Shown here: positions 41,439 through 49,011 of the stretch, one piece after another | Position numbering within the stretch: position 1 is the first letter of the stretch | How the letters are laid out: every line of letters starts with the position of its first letter | Assembly (NCBI GenBank): GCA_046328715.1 | Contig: JAXLWB010000048.1 | Span: forward strand, 1-64,000 | Source: JAXLWB01 sp046328715 | GTDB taxonomy: Bacteria > Chloroflexota > Anaerolineae > Caldilineales > Caldilineaceae | Direction: 5' to 3' | DNA length: 64,000 nt | Notes under the pieces: model-generated | What the model was told of the DNA's origin: nothing | The model's input: only the letters and a program-made list of their open reading frames with translations | Database searches by the model: none | Made by a program: the position numbers and the translations under genes

Positions 41439-42608
41439 TTAATTGGTATCGGTATGAAATTGCAAATGCACGGTTGTACCGCGCCCAGCTTCGCTTTCGA
41501 GCCAGATGCGGCCAGAGTGTAACTTCACGAGCGATTGCACGATACTGAGCCCTAACCCAGAGCCGGCGACATTTGAGCTATAGGCATTGCTGGCCCGGAA
41601 GAAACGTTCGAAGAGTCTGGCTTGCTCCTGTTGTGGGATGCCAATGCCGCGGTCAACGACCGAGATCTGCACGCAGTTTGGAGTTTCGGCAAGCTTTAGG
41701 TGAACAGTGATCTCGGATCCATTCGCTGAGTATTTGCTGGCGTTGTGCAGGAGGTTGTTGAGGATTTGTAGCATGCGACCTTCGTCACAGAGCACCAAGG
41801 GAATCTCTTCCTCCTTGGTTATGTGAAGTTTCTGCCGCTTTTCATTGAGCAGAGGTTGGATGTCTGCCTCTGCCTTGGTTACAATTTCAAGCAGATCGGT
41901 GGGTTTGATTACCAGTTCGATCTGTCCAGCATCGAGTCGCACCAGATCGAGCAAGTTGTTGGTGATCCAGATCAGCCGGTCGGCATTACGATAGATCACC
42001 GAGATGCTGCTCAGATGTTTCTGTGAGAGCGCCTCCGCTTCATCTTCCAACAACATCCGGGCGTAGAGCAAGATGGTGACAATCGGGTTGCGCAGTTCAT
42101 GGGCCGCAATCGAAATAAAGCTTGACTTCAACTCATCCACCCGCTGCAACTCTGCAATGGCTGCTGAAAGTTTCTGATTCTGTTTGCGCAGTTCATCTTG
42201 TAAGATGTACAACTCGTTGCGCTGCTGAAGCATCTTTTGCTCGGTCAACGCCTGCGATGAAACGTCCTCTACAATGTGCAGAATGCCAGCAATTTCACCA
42301 CCTGACTTTACATAAGGCAGATTGACCAGCGTTGTATAGATGACCTTGCCAGGTTCTACCTCGCGGTTAACCAAGGGAATTTCAAAACGCTGAATTTCAC
42401 CATTTAGGATGTCATCAATATCTTGTTCATGGCCGATCAATTCTGGTGCAAAGTCAAAGAGTAGTTTGCCGCGCTCGACATTTTGTGGTTGCCCAAACAG
42501 CGCTGGGCTATCGCCCAACTCGACAATACGCAGTGTTCTGTCAGTGACTGCATATGCAATTGGTTGATCACTCAGAATCTGTTGCGCAACCTCAGATTTC
42601 ATATTCAC
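41439..42608 (-). CDS. PAS-containing sensor histidine kinase
   Basis: Protein of 389 residues with no membrane segment. A PAS-like domain covers about residues 10-118. A coiled coil (120-160) leads to the dimerisation helix with His170 in 'SIAAHELRNPIVTILLYARMLL'. The ATPase domain has 'NNLLHNASKYSANGSEI', 'VDRGIGIPQQEQARLFERFFRA' and 'GSGLGLSIVQSLVKLHSGRIW'. It is cytoplasmic. It is the last gene of a leftward block with a Ras-like GTPase and a longin-like protein, and no response regulator is encoded beside it. The start may be GTG at 42608 or the ATG two codons later. Confidence 0.9.
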   Translation of the reverse strand: MNMKSEVAQQILSDQPIAYAVTDRTLRIVELGDSPALFGQPQNVERGKLLFDFAPELIGHEQDIDDILNGEIQRFEIPLVNREVEPGKVIYTTLVNLPYVKSGGEIAGILHIVEDVSSQALTEQKMLQQRNELYILQDELRKQNQKLSAAIAELQRVDELKSSFISIAAHELRNPIVTILLYARMLLEDEAEALSQKHLSSISVIYRNADRLIWITNNLLDLVRLDAGQIELVIKPTDLLEIVTKAEADIQPLLNEKRQKLHITKEEEIPLVLCDEGRMLQILNNLLHNASKYSANGSEITVHLKLAETPNCVQISVVDRGIGIPQQEQARLFERFFRASNAYSSNVAGSGLGLSIVQSLVKLHSGRIWLESEAGRGTTVHLQFHTDTN

Positions 42609-42619
42609 TGTAGATGCAC

Positions 42620-43138
42620 TCAGCTTTCCACAATTGTCTGGCCCAAATAGCGAAATGCCTGATCGACCCCATCTCCTGTTTTGGCGCTGGTGGTATAACA
42701 GAGGGTCGAGAGCGTCGCCGCAACTTGTTCGAGTTGCTCAATGGTGACTTCAAGTTGGTCATCCAGATCGGCCTTGTTGCCGATTACCACAAGTTTACAG
42801 GTTGAATTGACCGAACGAAGGGCATTGACGAAGTTGAGTAAATCGTCTAACGTTTGGGCACGGGTGAGATCACAAACCAAGAGCGCCCCTGCTGCCCCAC
42901 GCAAATAACTGCCACGTACTGAGTTCCAATCAGAACGACCATCGATATCCCAAAGCATCAGATTTAATTTAACCAGATCGTCGGTCGCTGAAAGGATGAT
43001 TGACTTCTGACTGACCTTGACCCCGAGGGTACCCAGGTATTTTTCATCGAAACGATTGTAGGTAAATCGTTGCACCAAACTGGTTTTGCCAACTGCAAAC
43101 GTGCCAAGCAAACAGATTTTTTTACTAATTTCTTTCAC
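42620..43138 (-). CDS. Ras/Rab-like small GTPase
   Basis: Protein of 172 residues, a single G domain. P-loop GTFAVGKT at 12-19, a switch I 'YLGTLGVKV', G3 'WDIDGR', G4 NKAD and G5 TSAK are all present. The residue after the G3 glycine (Gln61 in Ras) is Arg, so intrinsic hydrolysis is probably weak and helped by a partner. Bacterial members of this type are grouped with MglA/Rup and cyanobacterial Rab-like proteins. The start is GTG with GGAG upstream. It sits 11 bases before the histidine kinase gene and 65 after the longin-like gene. Confidence 0.9.
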   Translation of the reverse strand: MKEISKKICLLGTFAVGKTSLVQRFTYNRFDEKYLGTLGVKVSQKSIILSATDDLVKLNLMLWDIDGRSDWNSVRGSYLRGAAGALLVCDLTRAQTLDDLLNFVNALRSVNSTCKLVVIGNKADLDDQLEVTIEQLEQVAATLSTLCYTTSAKTGDGVDQAFRYLGQTIVES

Positions 43139-43203
43139 AATCCAACTCCAAATACTCTGATTCTTCGAGCGCTGTACACCGGGGTTGTGTTAAAAGATCA
43201 CTT

Positions 43204-44163
43204 TTAACCTGAGCCAAGTATAAAAAGTTGCTTCAGTTGCTCGGCAGTCATCGCAAATGGCGATACATCTCCGGAAAAATCGCGCAGAAGCCGCATATAC
43301 TCATTGTCAATCGCAAAAATACGTTCACGCATGCTTGCACGGTAGCCTTGGGCTTCGACACCAGTAACGACGATGGCTAAATAGGAAAAATGGGCCGCTT
43401 CGAGCAAGATGAGCTTTTCGCCATGCTGAACCTGCGTGAGCTGACCTTCTTCTCCACGCCCAAAGACATCATTTACAAAATCTCGAATGGCGGTCAGCAT
43501 GCTGCCAATCAATTCTGCATCCTGAGGCTGTTCGGCTGAATTGACAAGCCCTGAACGTAGATGATGCAATAAAAGACCAGTTTCACGGTGAATAAGGAAG
43601 ATCTCTTCGACCTGAAAAGGCAATGCTTGCCGGAGAAGATGCTCCGATGAAGGACCCAGTCCCAGCATGATGCGAATTCTCTGCCAGATGCTCTTCAGAT
43701 CGAACGTGGTGCGCATTTGGGCATCGATCCGCCTGGCTAGGTCGCGCATGGCTTCGGTGACGGAACGTTGCACCAACTGACCTGTAATCGGATAGAGCGC
43801 TTCGACCATGGCCTCGCGCGATTCTGCAATGCTGGTCCGTACGGCATCGGCAATGATCGGCGACAGGGCATCGATCATGTCGTGGGGGGCTTCGCGAATA
43901 CTCTTCTGGATCGAGTGCGCAATCACAGGTGTGATAGTGGCCATCAGCTCATTGGTGTCGCCGATACGGGTCTCCAAGGCAACTAACTGCTGGCGTGCCT
44001 TGGCTGCCTCCGCCTCTAGTTCCTGTACGCGATTGCGGTAGTGATCCAACAACAGTTCGCGTAACAGTTCCAGTGGATCGTCGTCCACAGCGGGCGCTGT
44101 TTGGATCACTGCTGGCGCGTCAGCTTCGTATTCTACCCCATTGATACTTGATTTCGCACCCAT
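43204..44163 (-). CDS. coiled-coil protein with longin/roadblock-like C-terminal domain
   Basis: Protein of 319 residues. A helical region at about 30-155 includes a coiled coil and three near-repeats of a 'PxIAxxVxxSIxEAxxxMxxALxPI' unit. The C-terminal ~130 residues, starting 'ALPFQVEEIFLIHRETGLLLHHLRSG', match a domain found at the N-terminus of some cyanobacterial and Chloroflexota OmpA-like proteins ('FLIHRETGLLLxHV...LISGMLTAIRxFVxDxF'). It looks like a small alpha/beta (roadblock/longin-type) fold, the class that partners small GTPases. No membrane segment. As neighbour of a Ras-like GTPase it is a good candidate for its regulator or effector. Confidence 0.72.
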   Translation of the reverse strand: MGAKSSINGVEYEADAPAVIQTAPAVDDDPLELLRELLLDHYRNRVQELEAEAAKARQQLVALETRIGDTNELMATITPVIAHSIQKSIREAPHDMIDALSPIIADAVRTSIAESREAMVEALYPITGQLVQRSVTEAMRDLARRIDAQMRTTFDLKSIWQRIRIMLGLGPSSEHLLRQALPFQVEEIFLIHRETGLLLHHLRSGLVNSAEQPQDAELIGSMLTAIRDFVNDVFGRGEEGQLTQVQHGEKLILLEAAHFSYLAIVVTGVEAQGYRASMRERIFAIDNEYMRLLRDFSGDVSPFAMTAEQLKQLFILGSG

Positions 44164-44210
44164 TTTGTCAAACAGTCGAAAATTGTGATTAATTTGTAAC
44201 GATTTAGCCT

Positions 44211-44292
44211 AGTAGTCCGCCTACTTAATTTTTAGAAATAGATTGTGACTATTCTCGAAGAAGCAGGCTCTATTTCTAAAAATCAAACGGAC
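44211..44292. repeat. inverted repeat with perfect 14-bp core
   Basis: TTTTTAGAAATAGA (44229-44242) and TCTATTTCTAAAAA (44269-44282) pair perfectly; GTCCG and CGGAC extend the arms further out. A second, imperfect pair with the word GTGCCGGTCAAG follows (about 44309-44391). It lies upstream of the longin-like gene, after the coiled-coil gene. Confidence 0.6.
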
Positions 44293-44396
44293 ATTCCACT
44301 GGTCAAGCATGAACGGCACTTTTCCTGATACGCGAACATTCAGCCTTTCTTGCAACTGGTTTGAACCGCAAAGTGCCGGTCAAGTTCGTTCAGGCT

Positions 44397-44951
44397 TTAC
44401 TCAATGGTTGCTACCAGTTCTTGGAGTAAGTCGGTGACCACTTCTGCCGAATCGTGGACCTTGAGCGTGTTGCCGATGTCAATCAGTAGGCTGCCCAGTT
44501 TGATGCGATCCGCTTTCTGATCGTGTAGGCGTTCTGCGGTCGAGCGCATTTCAGCAAGAACCGACTCTTCACTCTGGTGCATGGCCAATTCGAGCGCGTT
44601 GACCTGTTTCAGTTGCTGCTCTTCTAGCATCTGCAACTGTAGATTCACGTCTTGACCCAACTGATCAAGCATCTGGGTTTGGCGCCGGTTTTGTTCGTCC
44701 ATGCGACTGGTCAACTGTTCGGACAAAGCCTTGAGTTGTGCGTTAAAGCTACTTTCCAGGGCGCGCACCATCTCTCCAACCCGACTTACTTCGTTGCTGA
44801 TGCGGGTCAGCTCGCGACGATGCTGTTCAATTTTCTGATCGTATTCTCGACTTTGTTGCCCAAAGATCAGGTCGCGGATGCGACTCAACTTGTCTGCCGA
44901 ATCGAGATTCAATTTGCTTAAGTCTGCTTGTTTACCGATAGATTCTTGCAT
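44397..44951 (-). CDS. coiled-coil protein of unknown function
   Basis: Protein of 184 residues from the ATG at 44951. The frame continues to 45017, but those codons lie in the 81-bp repeat and are unlikely to be coding. It opens 'ESIGKQADLSKLNLDSADKLSRIRDLIFGQQSREYDQKIEQHRRELTRISNEVSRV', and nearly the whole length is heptad-rich coiled coil ending 'LIDIGNTLKVHDSAEVVTDLLQELVATIE'. Similar proteins stand before the longin-like/OmpA-like genes in cyanobacteria as I recall; this cannot be checked here. It is probably the first gene of the GTPase signalling block, though 233 repeat-rich bases separate it from the next gene. Confidence 0.65.
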   Translation of the reverse strand: MQESIGKQADLSKLNLDSADKLSRIRDLIFGQQSREYDQKIEQHRRELTRISNEVSRVGEMVRALESSFNAQLKALSEQLTSRMDEQNRRQTQMLDQLGQDVNLQLQMLEEQQLKQVNALELAMHQSEESVLAEMRSTAERLHDQKADRIKLGSLLIDIGNTLKVHDSAEVVTDLLQELVATIE

Positions 44952-44988
44952 ACGTTCAATGAAGGAATTAGCGACAACTCTTATAAAG

Positions 44989-45069
44989 ATGACACTTAAA
45001 CATTGCACAATCTCCACGGTTCAAGTGCTACAGCAGATTGTGCAAGGTTTAAAGAGCGTGTCTATTAGC
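44989..45069 (+). repeat. 81-bp palindromic repeat family, copy B
   Basis: It begins ATGACACTTAAACATTGCAC and ends AGAGCGTGTCTATTAGC. The arms TTAAACATTGCACAATCT and AGATTGTGCAAGGTTTAA pair over about 18 bp with one mismatch. It is about 90 % identical to copy C (60213-60293, opposite strand) by eye, and more distantly to copy A (4064-4143). It lies just upstream of the coiled-coil gene and could supply part of its leader. Confidence 0.8.
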
Positions 45070-45422
45070 TGATAAGTTAAGCGAACTGGACCGGCACTGA
45101 CCTTAGACCGGCGGTTCGCAACCGCCTCTACCAGGCCCATTCTCGCCGATCATTGGACCTTTTCAGGCAATCTCTTAGGTAGATTTGTGTCTGAAATTCA
45201 ATGTATCCCTACGCTTGTACAAAGAAGTGTCGGTCAAGTTTCATGACACAGTCAGCGACAGTCACCTGAATTGTTACAAGAATTGTCTGTTACGAACTGG
45301 AAAGTTATACTCAATTATGGGTTCATCGTACGAAGGAGACCCTACGAGTATACACATAAGTTCAGAAATTTCCTAAATTAATCATAAAGATCGGGATAGA
45401 TCCTGAAGATCGGGAGAATTCT
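45070..45422. other. repeat-rich intergenic region
   Basis: Contains GGACCGGCACTGACC (45082), a palindrome GGCGGTTCGCAACCGCC (about 45104-45120) and GTGTCGGTCAAG (45227), words that recur at 44370 and in the hairpin at 62243-62298. AAGATCGGGA occurs twice just before the TIM-barrel gene; the second copy provides its ribosome-binding site. No gene was recognised. Confidence 0.5.
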
Positions 45423-46271
45423 ATGAAAATTGGTGCACAAATTTCACGGCAAGAAATGATCGACCTCTTACAAGCGCAAGTGGCCGCAGGCAAACCCATC
45501 GTGGGTTGTGGTGCTGGCACAGGCATCAGTGCCAAGATGGCCGAGGCGGGTGGCGCGGATATGTTGATCATCTACAACAGTGGGCGTTACCGTATGGCAG
45601 GGCGTGGATCGCTGGCAGGGACGATGCCTTACGGGGATGCCAACGCCATTGTGGTCGAGATGGCAGCGGAGGTGCTGCCCGTCGTCAAGCGCACACCGGT
45701 GCTGGCAGGCGTCTGCGGTACAGATCCCTTTCGTTTGATGCCTGTCTTCCTGAAACAGCTAAAGGAGATTGGCTTTTCGGGCGTGCAGAATTTCCCAACG
45801 GTTGGGCTGATCGATGGCCTGTACCGCCAAAATCTGGAAGCAACCGGGATGGGCTATGACAAGGAAGTGGAGATGATTGCCCTGGCGCACGAACTCGATC
45901 TCTTCACATCGCCCTACAGCTTTACACCGGAAGAGGCTATTGCTATGGCACAGGCGGGCGCTGACCAGATTGTCGCCCACGTTGGCTTGACCACCGCAGG
46001 CACTATCGGCGCAGGGGTGGCTTATACTTTGCAGGAAGCAATCGAAAAGGTGATGGCAATGATGGCAGCAGCTCGCCGCGTGCGTCCCGATATCCTGGTG
46101 ATCTGTCATGGTGGACCCTTCGATGAACCGGAGAACGTAGGCATTGCCTTACAACAAATGCCCGGCATCAACGGCTTCTTTGGCGCTTCTAGCATCGAGC
46201 GCCTCCCCACCGAACGAGCGATCTCAGGCCAGGTTCGCGCCTTTAAGGAACTTGCGTTGGCCGGTGCGTAG
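45423..46271 (+). CDS. PEP-hydrolase-like TIM-barrel protein (Tm-1 C-terminal domain type)
   Basis: Protein of 282 residues matching the phosphoenolpyruvate hydrolase-like family: 'GKPIVGCGAGTGISAKMAEAGGADMLIIYNSGRYRMAGRGSLAGTMPYGDAN', 'GVCGTDPFRLM', 'VQNFPTVGLIDGLYRQNLEATGMGYDKEVEMI', 'ADQIVAHVGLTTAGTIGA' and 'GINGFFGASSIERLPTE'. It is the usual partner of UPF0261 proteins (fused in plant Tm-1). GGGAG lies 7 bases upstream. Here the partner gene is 4 kb away, behind a leftward signalling block. The reaction is not established. Confidence 0.9.
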   Translation: MKIGAQISRQEMIDLLQAQVAAGKPIVGCGAGTGISAKMAEAGGADMLIIYNSGRYRMAGRGSLAGTMPYGDANAIVVEMAAEVLPVVKRTPVLAGVCGTDPFRLMPVFLKQLKEIGFSGVQNFPTVGLIDGLYRQNLEATGMGYDKEVEMIALAHELDLFTSPYSFTPEEAIAMAQAGADQIVAHVGLTTAGTIGAGVAYTLQEAIEKVMAMMAAARRVRPDILVICHGGPFDEPENVGIALQQMPGINGFFGASSIERLPTERAISGQVRAFKELALAGA

Positions 46272-46353
46272 ATTCTCCTCACAAGGTTACATCTTACGAG
46301 TGTTGGGCTTGGCGTTACCAAAAAGGTCCAACAAGAAACCCCATGAGACAACA

Positions 46354-46422
46354 TGTCATTCCGGTTTGGAATCTCCATCGTCCCGAGTCAGACTACTTTG
46401 GAGATTCTAAACTGGAATGGCA
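46354..46422. repeat. intergenic inverted repeat (GTCATTCC...GGAATGGCA type)
   Basis: TGTCATTCCGGTTTGGAATC (from 46354) pairs with GATTCTAAACTGGAATGGCA (to 46422) at about 20 of 24 positions around a 21-base loop. It belongs to the common 'GTCATTCC...GAATCTCC' class of bacterial intergenic palindromes. It lies about 80 bases after the TIM-barrel gene. Confidence 0.6.
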
Positions 46423-46650
46423 AGTTATTCTTCGAGGTCCAGTCGCCGCAGTTTGTTTGTTCATCGTAAAGGCTGCAAGTCAACTTCACTGCTACACAAT
46501 GGTCATCACGTTGCCAAAGTTTGGCACGCGCTAGTATTATGTCAGTTTCCTGACAATTGTGTTGGCGCGACGCGCGGATTTGCCCAAAATGCGCTATGAT
46601 TCTATTAAATTGCGTTTGCATTGTGTGGTTGTTGAAGGACTTAATGGAAG

Positions 46651-47166
46651 ATGACAACGCTATCCGACCAGGTACAAGCAACATTGGTTACACAAGCACA
46701 TTTGTTTCGCTGCAAGGTTGCCACGGGAGGTCAACGGTTGCAGGAAGTTTTAAACTTTTCGCTGATGACCTATCTGCAGATTTTTGAGGTCTCTGTTTAC
46801 CGCTTCTCAAACGCCTGCGAGCCGGTGATCAAGTATCCCAAAGCAACAATCTTGAAGTCTGATGTCAACGTAGTGCTGATCCAAAACGAAACGTATGAGG
46901 CCCCTCAGAAGCGTATGTATTCCTACGTGCAAAAGAACAACATGCGCGCCTTTATGAGTGTAGGCAGTTATGATGTCCAAGGTTTCATGCACTTTACCTC
47001 GTATATCGATCCACTCTCCTTTTTAGCACTGGATAGCAAGAATTTCGTACCTGTGACGCAGGCCATCATCAATCACGGCAGTTACATCGGCGAGCCATTG
47101 ACCTCGCCCGTTGCCCTGATCCGACGAACTGCAATCTCGTTTCTACACTTCACTGCGCTGAATTGA
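46651..47166 (+). CDS. hypothetical protein
   Basis: Protein of 171 residues, soluble, mixed alpha/beta. It includes 'FEVSVYRFSNACEPVIKYPKATILKSDVNVVLIQNET' and 'AFMSVGSYDVQGFMHFTSYIDPLSFLAL'. The pattern 'KxxVxLVxxxE' followed by 'VxGxxHxxxxxDxLxFL' suggests a beta-barrel-like sensor domain, but no family was recognised. GGAAG lies directly before the ATG. A possible promoter (TTGCCC, 17 bases, TATTAA) lies near 46578-46606. Its end overlaps the convergent gene at 47143 by 24 bases. Confidence 0.7.
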   Translation: MTTLSDQVQATLVTQAHLFRCKVATGGQRLQEVLNFSLMTYLQIFEVSVYRFSNACEPVIKYPKATILKSDVNVVLIQNETYEAPQKRMYSYVQKNNMRAFMSVGSYDVQGFMHFTSYIDPLSFLALDSKNFVPVTQAIINHGSYIGEPLTSPVALIRRTAISFLHFTALN

Positions 47167-47397
47167 TGCTGTTCTTTGCGACTCCTGGTCGTAGCTCACA
47201 GAAATGAGTGGCAAGCCGAGATCACGGATCTGTGTTAAGTAGCCGAAAAGCGCCGCCTGATCGGCAACCCAACCACTGAGGCAGGTCTCACCGGGTTTGC
47301 AGTAGCTAATGGTCATACCATCAAACCAATCCAACCAGCGTTGGTCCAGCGAGCCATGAATTCGTATTGTATAGTGATAGCACGTGTATGTGTTCAT
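47143..47397 (-). CDS. small conserved-type hypothetical protein
   Basis: Protein of 84 residues. It begins 'YTIRIHGSLDQRWLDWFDGMTISYCKPGETCLSGWVADQAALFGYLTQIRDLGLPLISV'. I recall this pattern (W-x-x-WF-D-G-M-T, then G-x-V-x-D-Q-A-A-L-x-G-x-L-x-x-I-R-D-L-G-L-P-L) as a small family common in Chloroflexota and Actinomycetota with no known function. The tail is longer than usual here and overlaps the convergent gene by 24 bases. Confidence 0.75.
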   Translation of the reverse strand: MNTYTCYHYTIRIHGSLDQRWLDWFDGMTISYCKPGETCLSGWVADQAALFGYLTQIRDLGLPLISVSYDQESQRTASIQRSEV

Positions 47398-47493
47398 GAT
47401 TCAGTACCTCCGTAAATGCCCACTCTGCCTCGGTGACAATGTTGTGCTGCGGTTGGTGCGTATGACATGGATGAGTGTGACACCGGTTTGTTT

Positions 47494-48774
47494 CTATCCG
47501 GGATGGCGGCGCTGCAACTCGCGCAAGAGCATGGCAGTGCGCCTGCCATTGTCGGGCAGTGAATATTTCATGCTTAGCGCACGTTCCAGTAAAATACGGG
47601 CTTCCTCAAATTGTTGGCGGCGCATCAGGAGCGTGCCAAGGCGGGCGGCAGTCCAGGCCGCAGTAGGATTATGTTCGAGTTCTTTGCGGAAGCGTGCTTC
47701 CTGTGCATCTTGCAGTGAACTGCCACGCAGCAGTACGCCCAAGTCGAAAATAATGTCGGGTAGCACCTCTGGCCTGTAATTCTCGGCGCGATGACGTACT
47801 GTACAGAGGCTGCGCGGGACAATCATGTCGACCTCGCGCACAACATGGGCCTCAACCTTGGGCTCAATAAAGACAGTTTCAAAGCGAATCTCGACCTGTT
47901 GCCCGCCATCTACCACAACATTGATGATCTCCTCATGGGCCTGATCGCGAATGTTCTGGAGTAGGATGGGGCATTCTCCCGAGTTGGAGACCAGCAGTGT
48001 ATTGCCTCGCCATTCAGCCTGAACCAATTGGTGATTTGCTTGTGCTTCGGTCCCGAAAGAGAGTTGGATCTTCTCAGGCACATTAACGTCGAGCAACTCG
48101 ATAAAATCGGCTGAGTAATTCTTGAAGATGCCGACATGCTCGTGAATCTCATTATTCTCGATCACTTCGACAACCACCTTATGGCCGACTAAGCGTTCCA
48201 ACAAAGGATCGTGGCGTAAACCGACATGGGTAAACACTTCCTTGCCAAAGGCTTTGATTTGCGTGGTACCTGTGTCGGTGATATAGCGGCCAGCAGATTT
48301 GGTTTGCAGGCGACCCATAAGTAGGCCGATAACCTCATTGAGCGAGTCGGTGGCTGTCGAAAAGAAGATTTGGATTTTGCGGATGGCTTGCCAAAAGAGG
48401 CTCGGATGCAGATGCCGGTTGACCGCACGCTCACGGCGTTTTTTGTCATCGGCTGAGAGCTGATCGACGTAGCGATAGATCGCCTGTAGCTCCTCGAACT
48501 CATCGCCGTAGAGGAGATAGCTCGACTCGACATGGTTGGTGTCATGTACGGAATTTCGATAGTGGAGTTCGAGCCCTGTCGGCAAGGCTTCGAGTAGCCC
48601 CCAAATCGACTTGCCATCCTTCTTGTTGATTGTAACTCGATAGCTGTGAAATGATTGCAGGCAAGGATCGCAGTAGCGCGAACGCAGCCAGGCACCAAAG
48701 AGTGAGACTGCAAAGATCAGCCCTACGGTGATGAGAAGTGTAAAATCAAATGAATCGAACAAAGACTGGATCAT
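47494..48774 (-). CDS. membrane-anchored hypothetical protein with TPR-like tail
   Basis: Protein of 426 residues from the ATG at 48774; a GTG at 48804 would add ten residues. One N-terminal membrane helix (about 8-28). The middle is beta-rich and includes 'GLLEALPTGLELHYRNS' and a KOW/Sm-like 'GHKVVVEVIENNEIHEHVGIFKNYSADFIELLDV'. The last ~80 residues form TPR-like helices ('AAWTAARLGTLLMRRQQFEEARILLERAL'). I do not recognise the family. It is divergent from the Clp-N/M50 gene. Confidence 0.72.
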   Translation of the reverse strand: MIQSLFDSFDFTLLITVGLIFAVSLFGAWLRSRYCDPCLQSFHSYRVTINKKDGKSIWGLLEALPTGLELHYRNSVHDTNHVESSYLLYGDEFEELQAIYRYVDQLSADDKKRRERAVNRHLHPSLFWQAIRKIQIFFSTATDSLNEVIGLLMGRLQTKSAGRYITDTGTTQIKAFGKEVFTHVGLRHDPLLERLVGHKVVVEVIENNEIHEHVGIFKNYSADFIELLDVNVPEKIQLSFGTEAQANHQLVQAEWRGNTLLVSNSGECPILLQNIRDQAHEEIINVVVDGGQQVEIRFETVFIEPKVEAHVVREVDMIVPRSLCTVRHRAENYRPEVLPDIIFDLGVLLRGSSLQDAQEARFRKELEHNPTAAWTAARLGTLLMRRQQFEEARILLERALSMKYSLPDNGRRTAMLLRELQRRHPG

Positions 48775-49011
48775 AACGTAATACTTGCTTTCCAATTTGT
48801 ACACTGAACAGGCACAACGCCTTCACTAGACCCAATCGGCAAACAACGATGATGTGATAGCGGCCCGAACCGGGTGAACTGTGTTAAAATTTATCACCAA
48901 CCTAAGATTCTCAACACCATCAAAAGAAGTATTTGTCGGTTTATTCTTGACTAACTCGCCATGCACAAGGGAGCATGTTACAATACTGAGCTATTGGAAT
49001 CATTTTGACCT

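Noticed and set aside
33680..42608. Response regulator (33680) and histidine kinase (41439) as a two-component pair
   Set aside because: They are 7 kb apart and the regulator lacks a phosphorylation site, so no pairing can be claimed.
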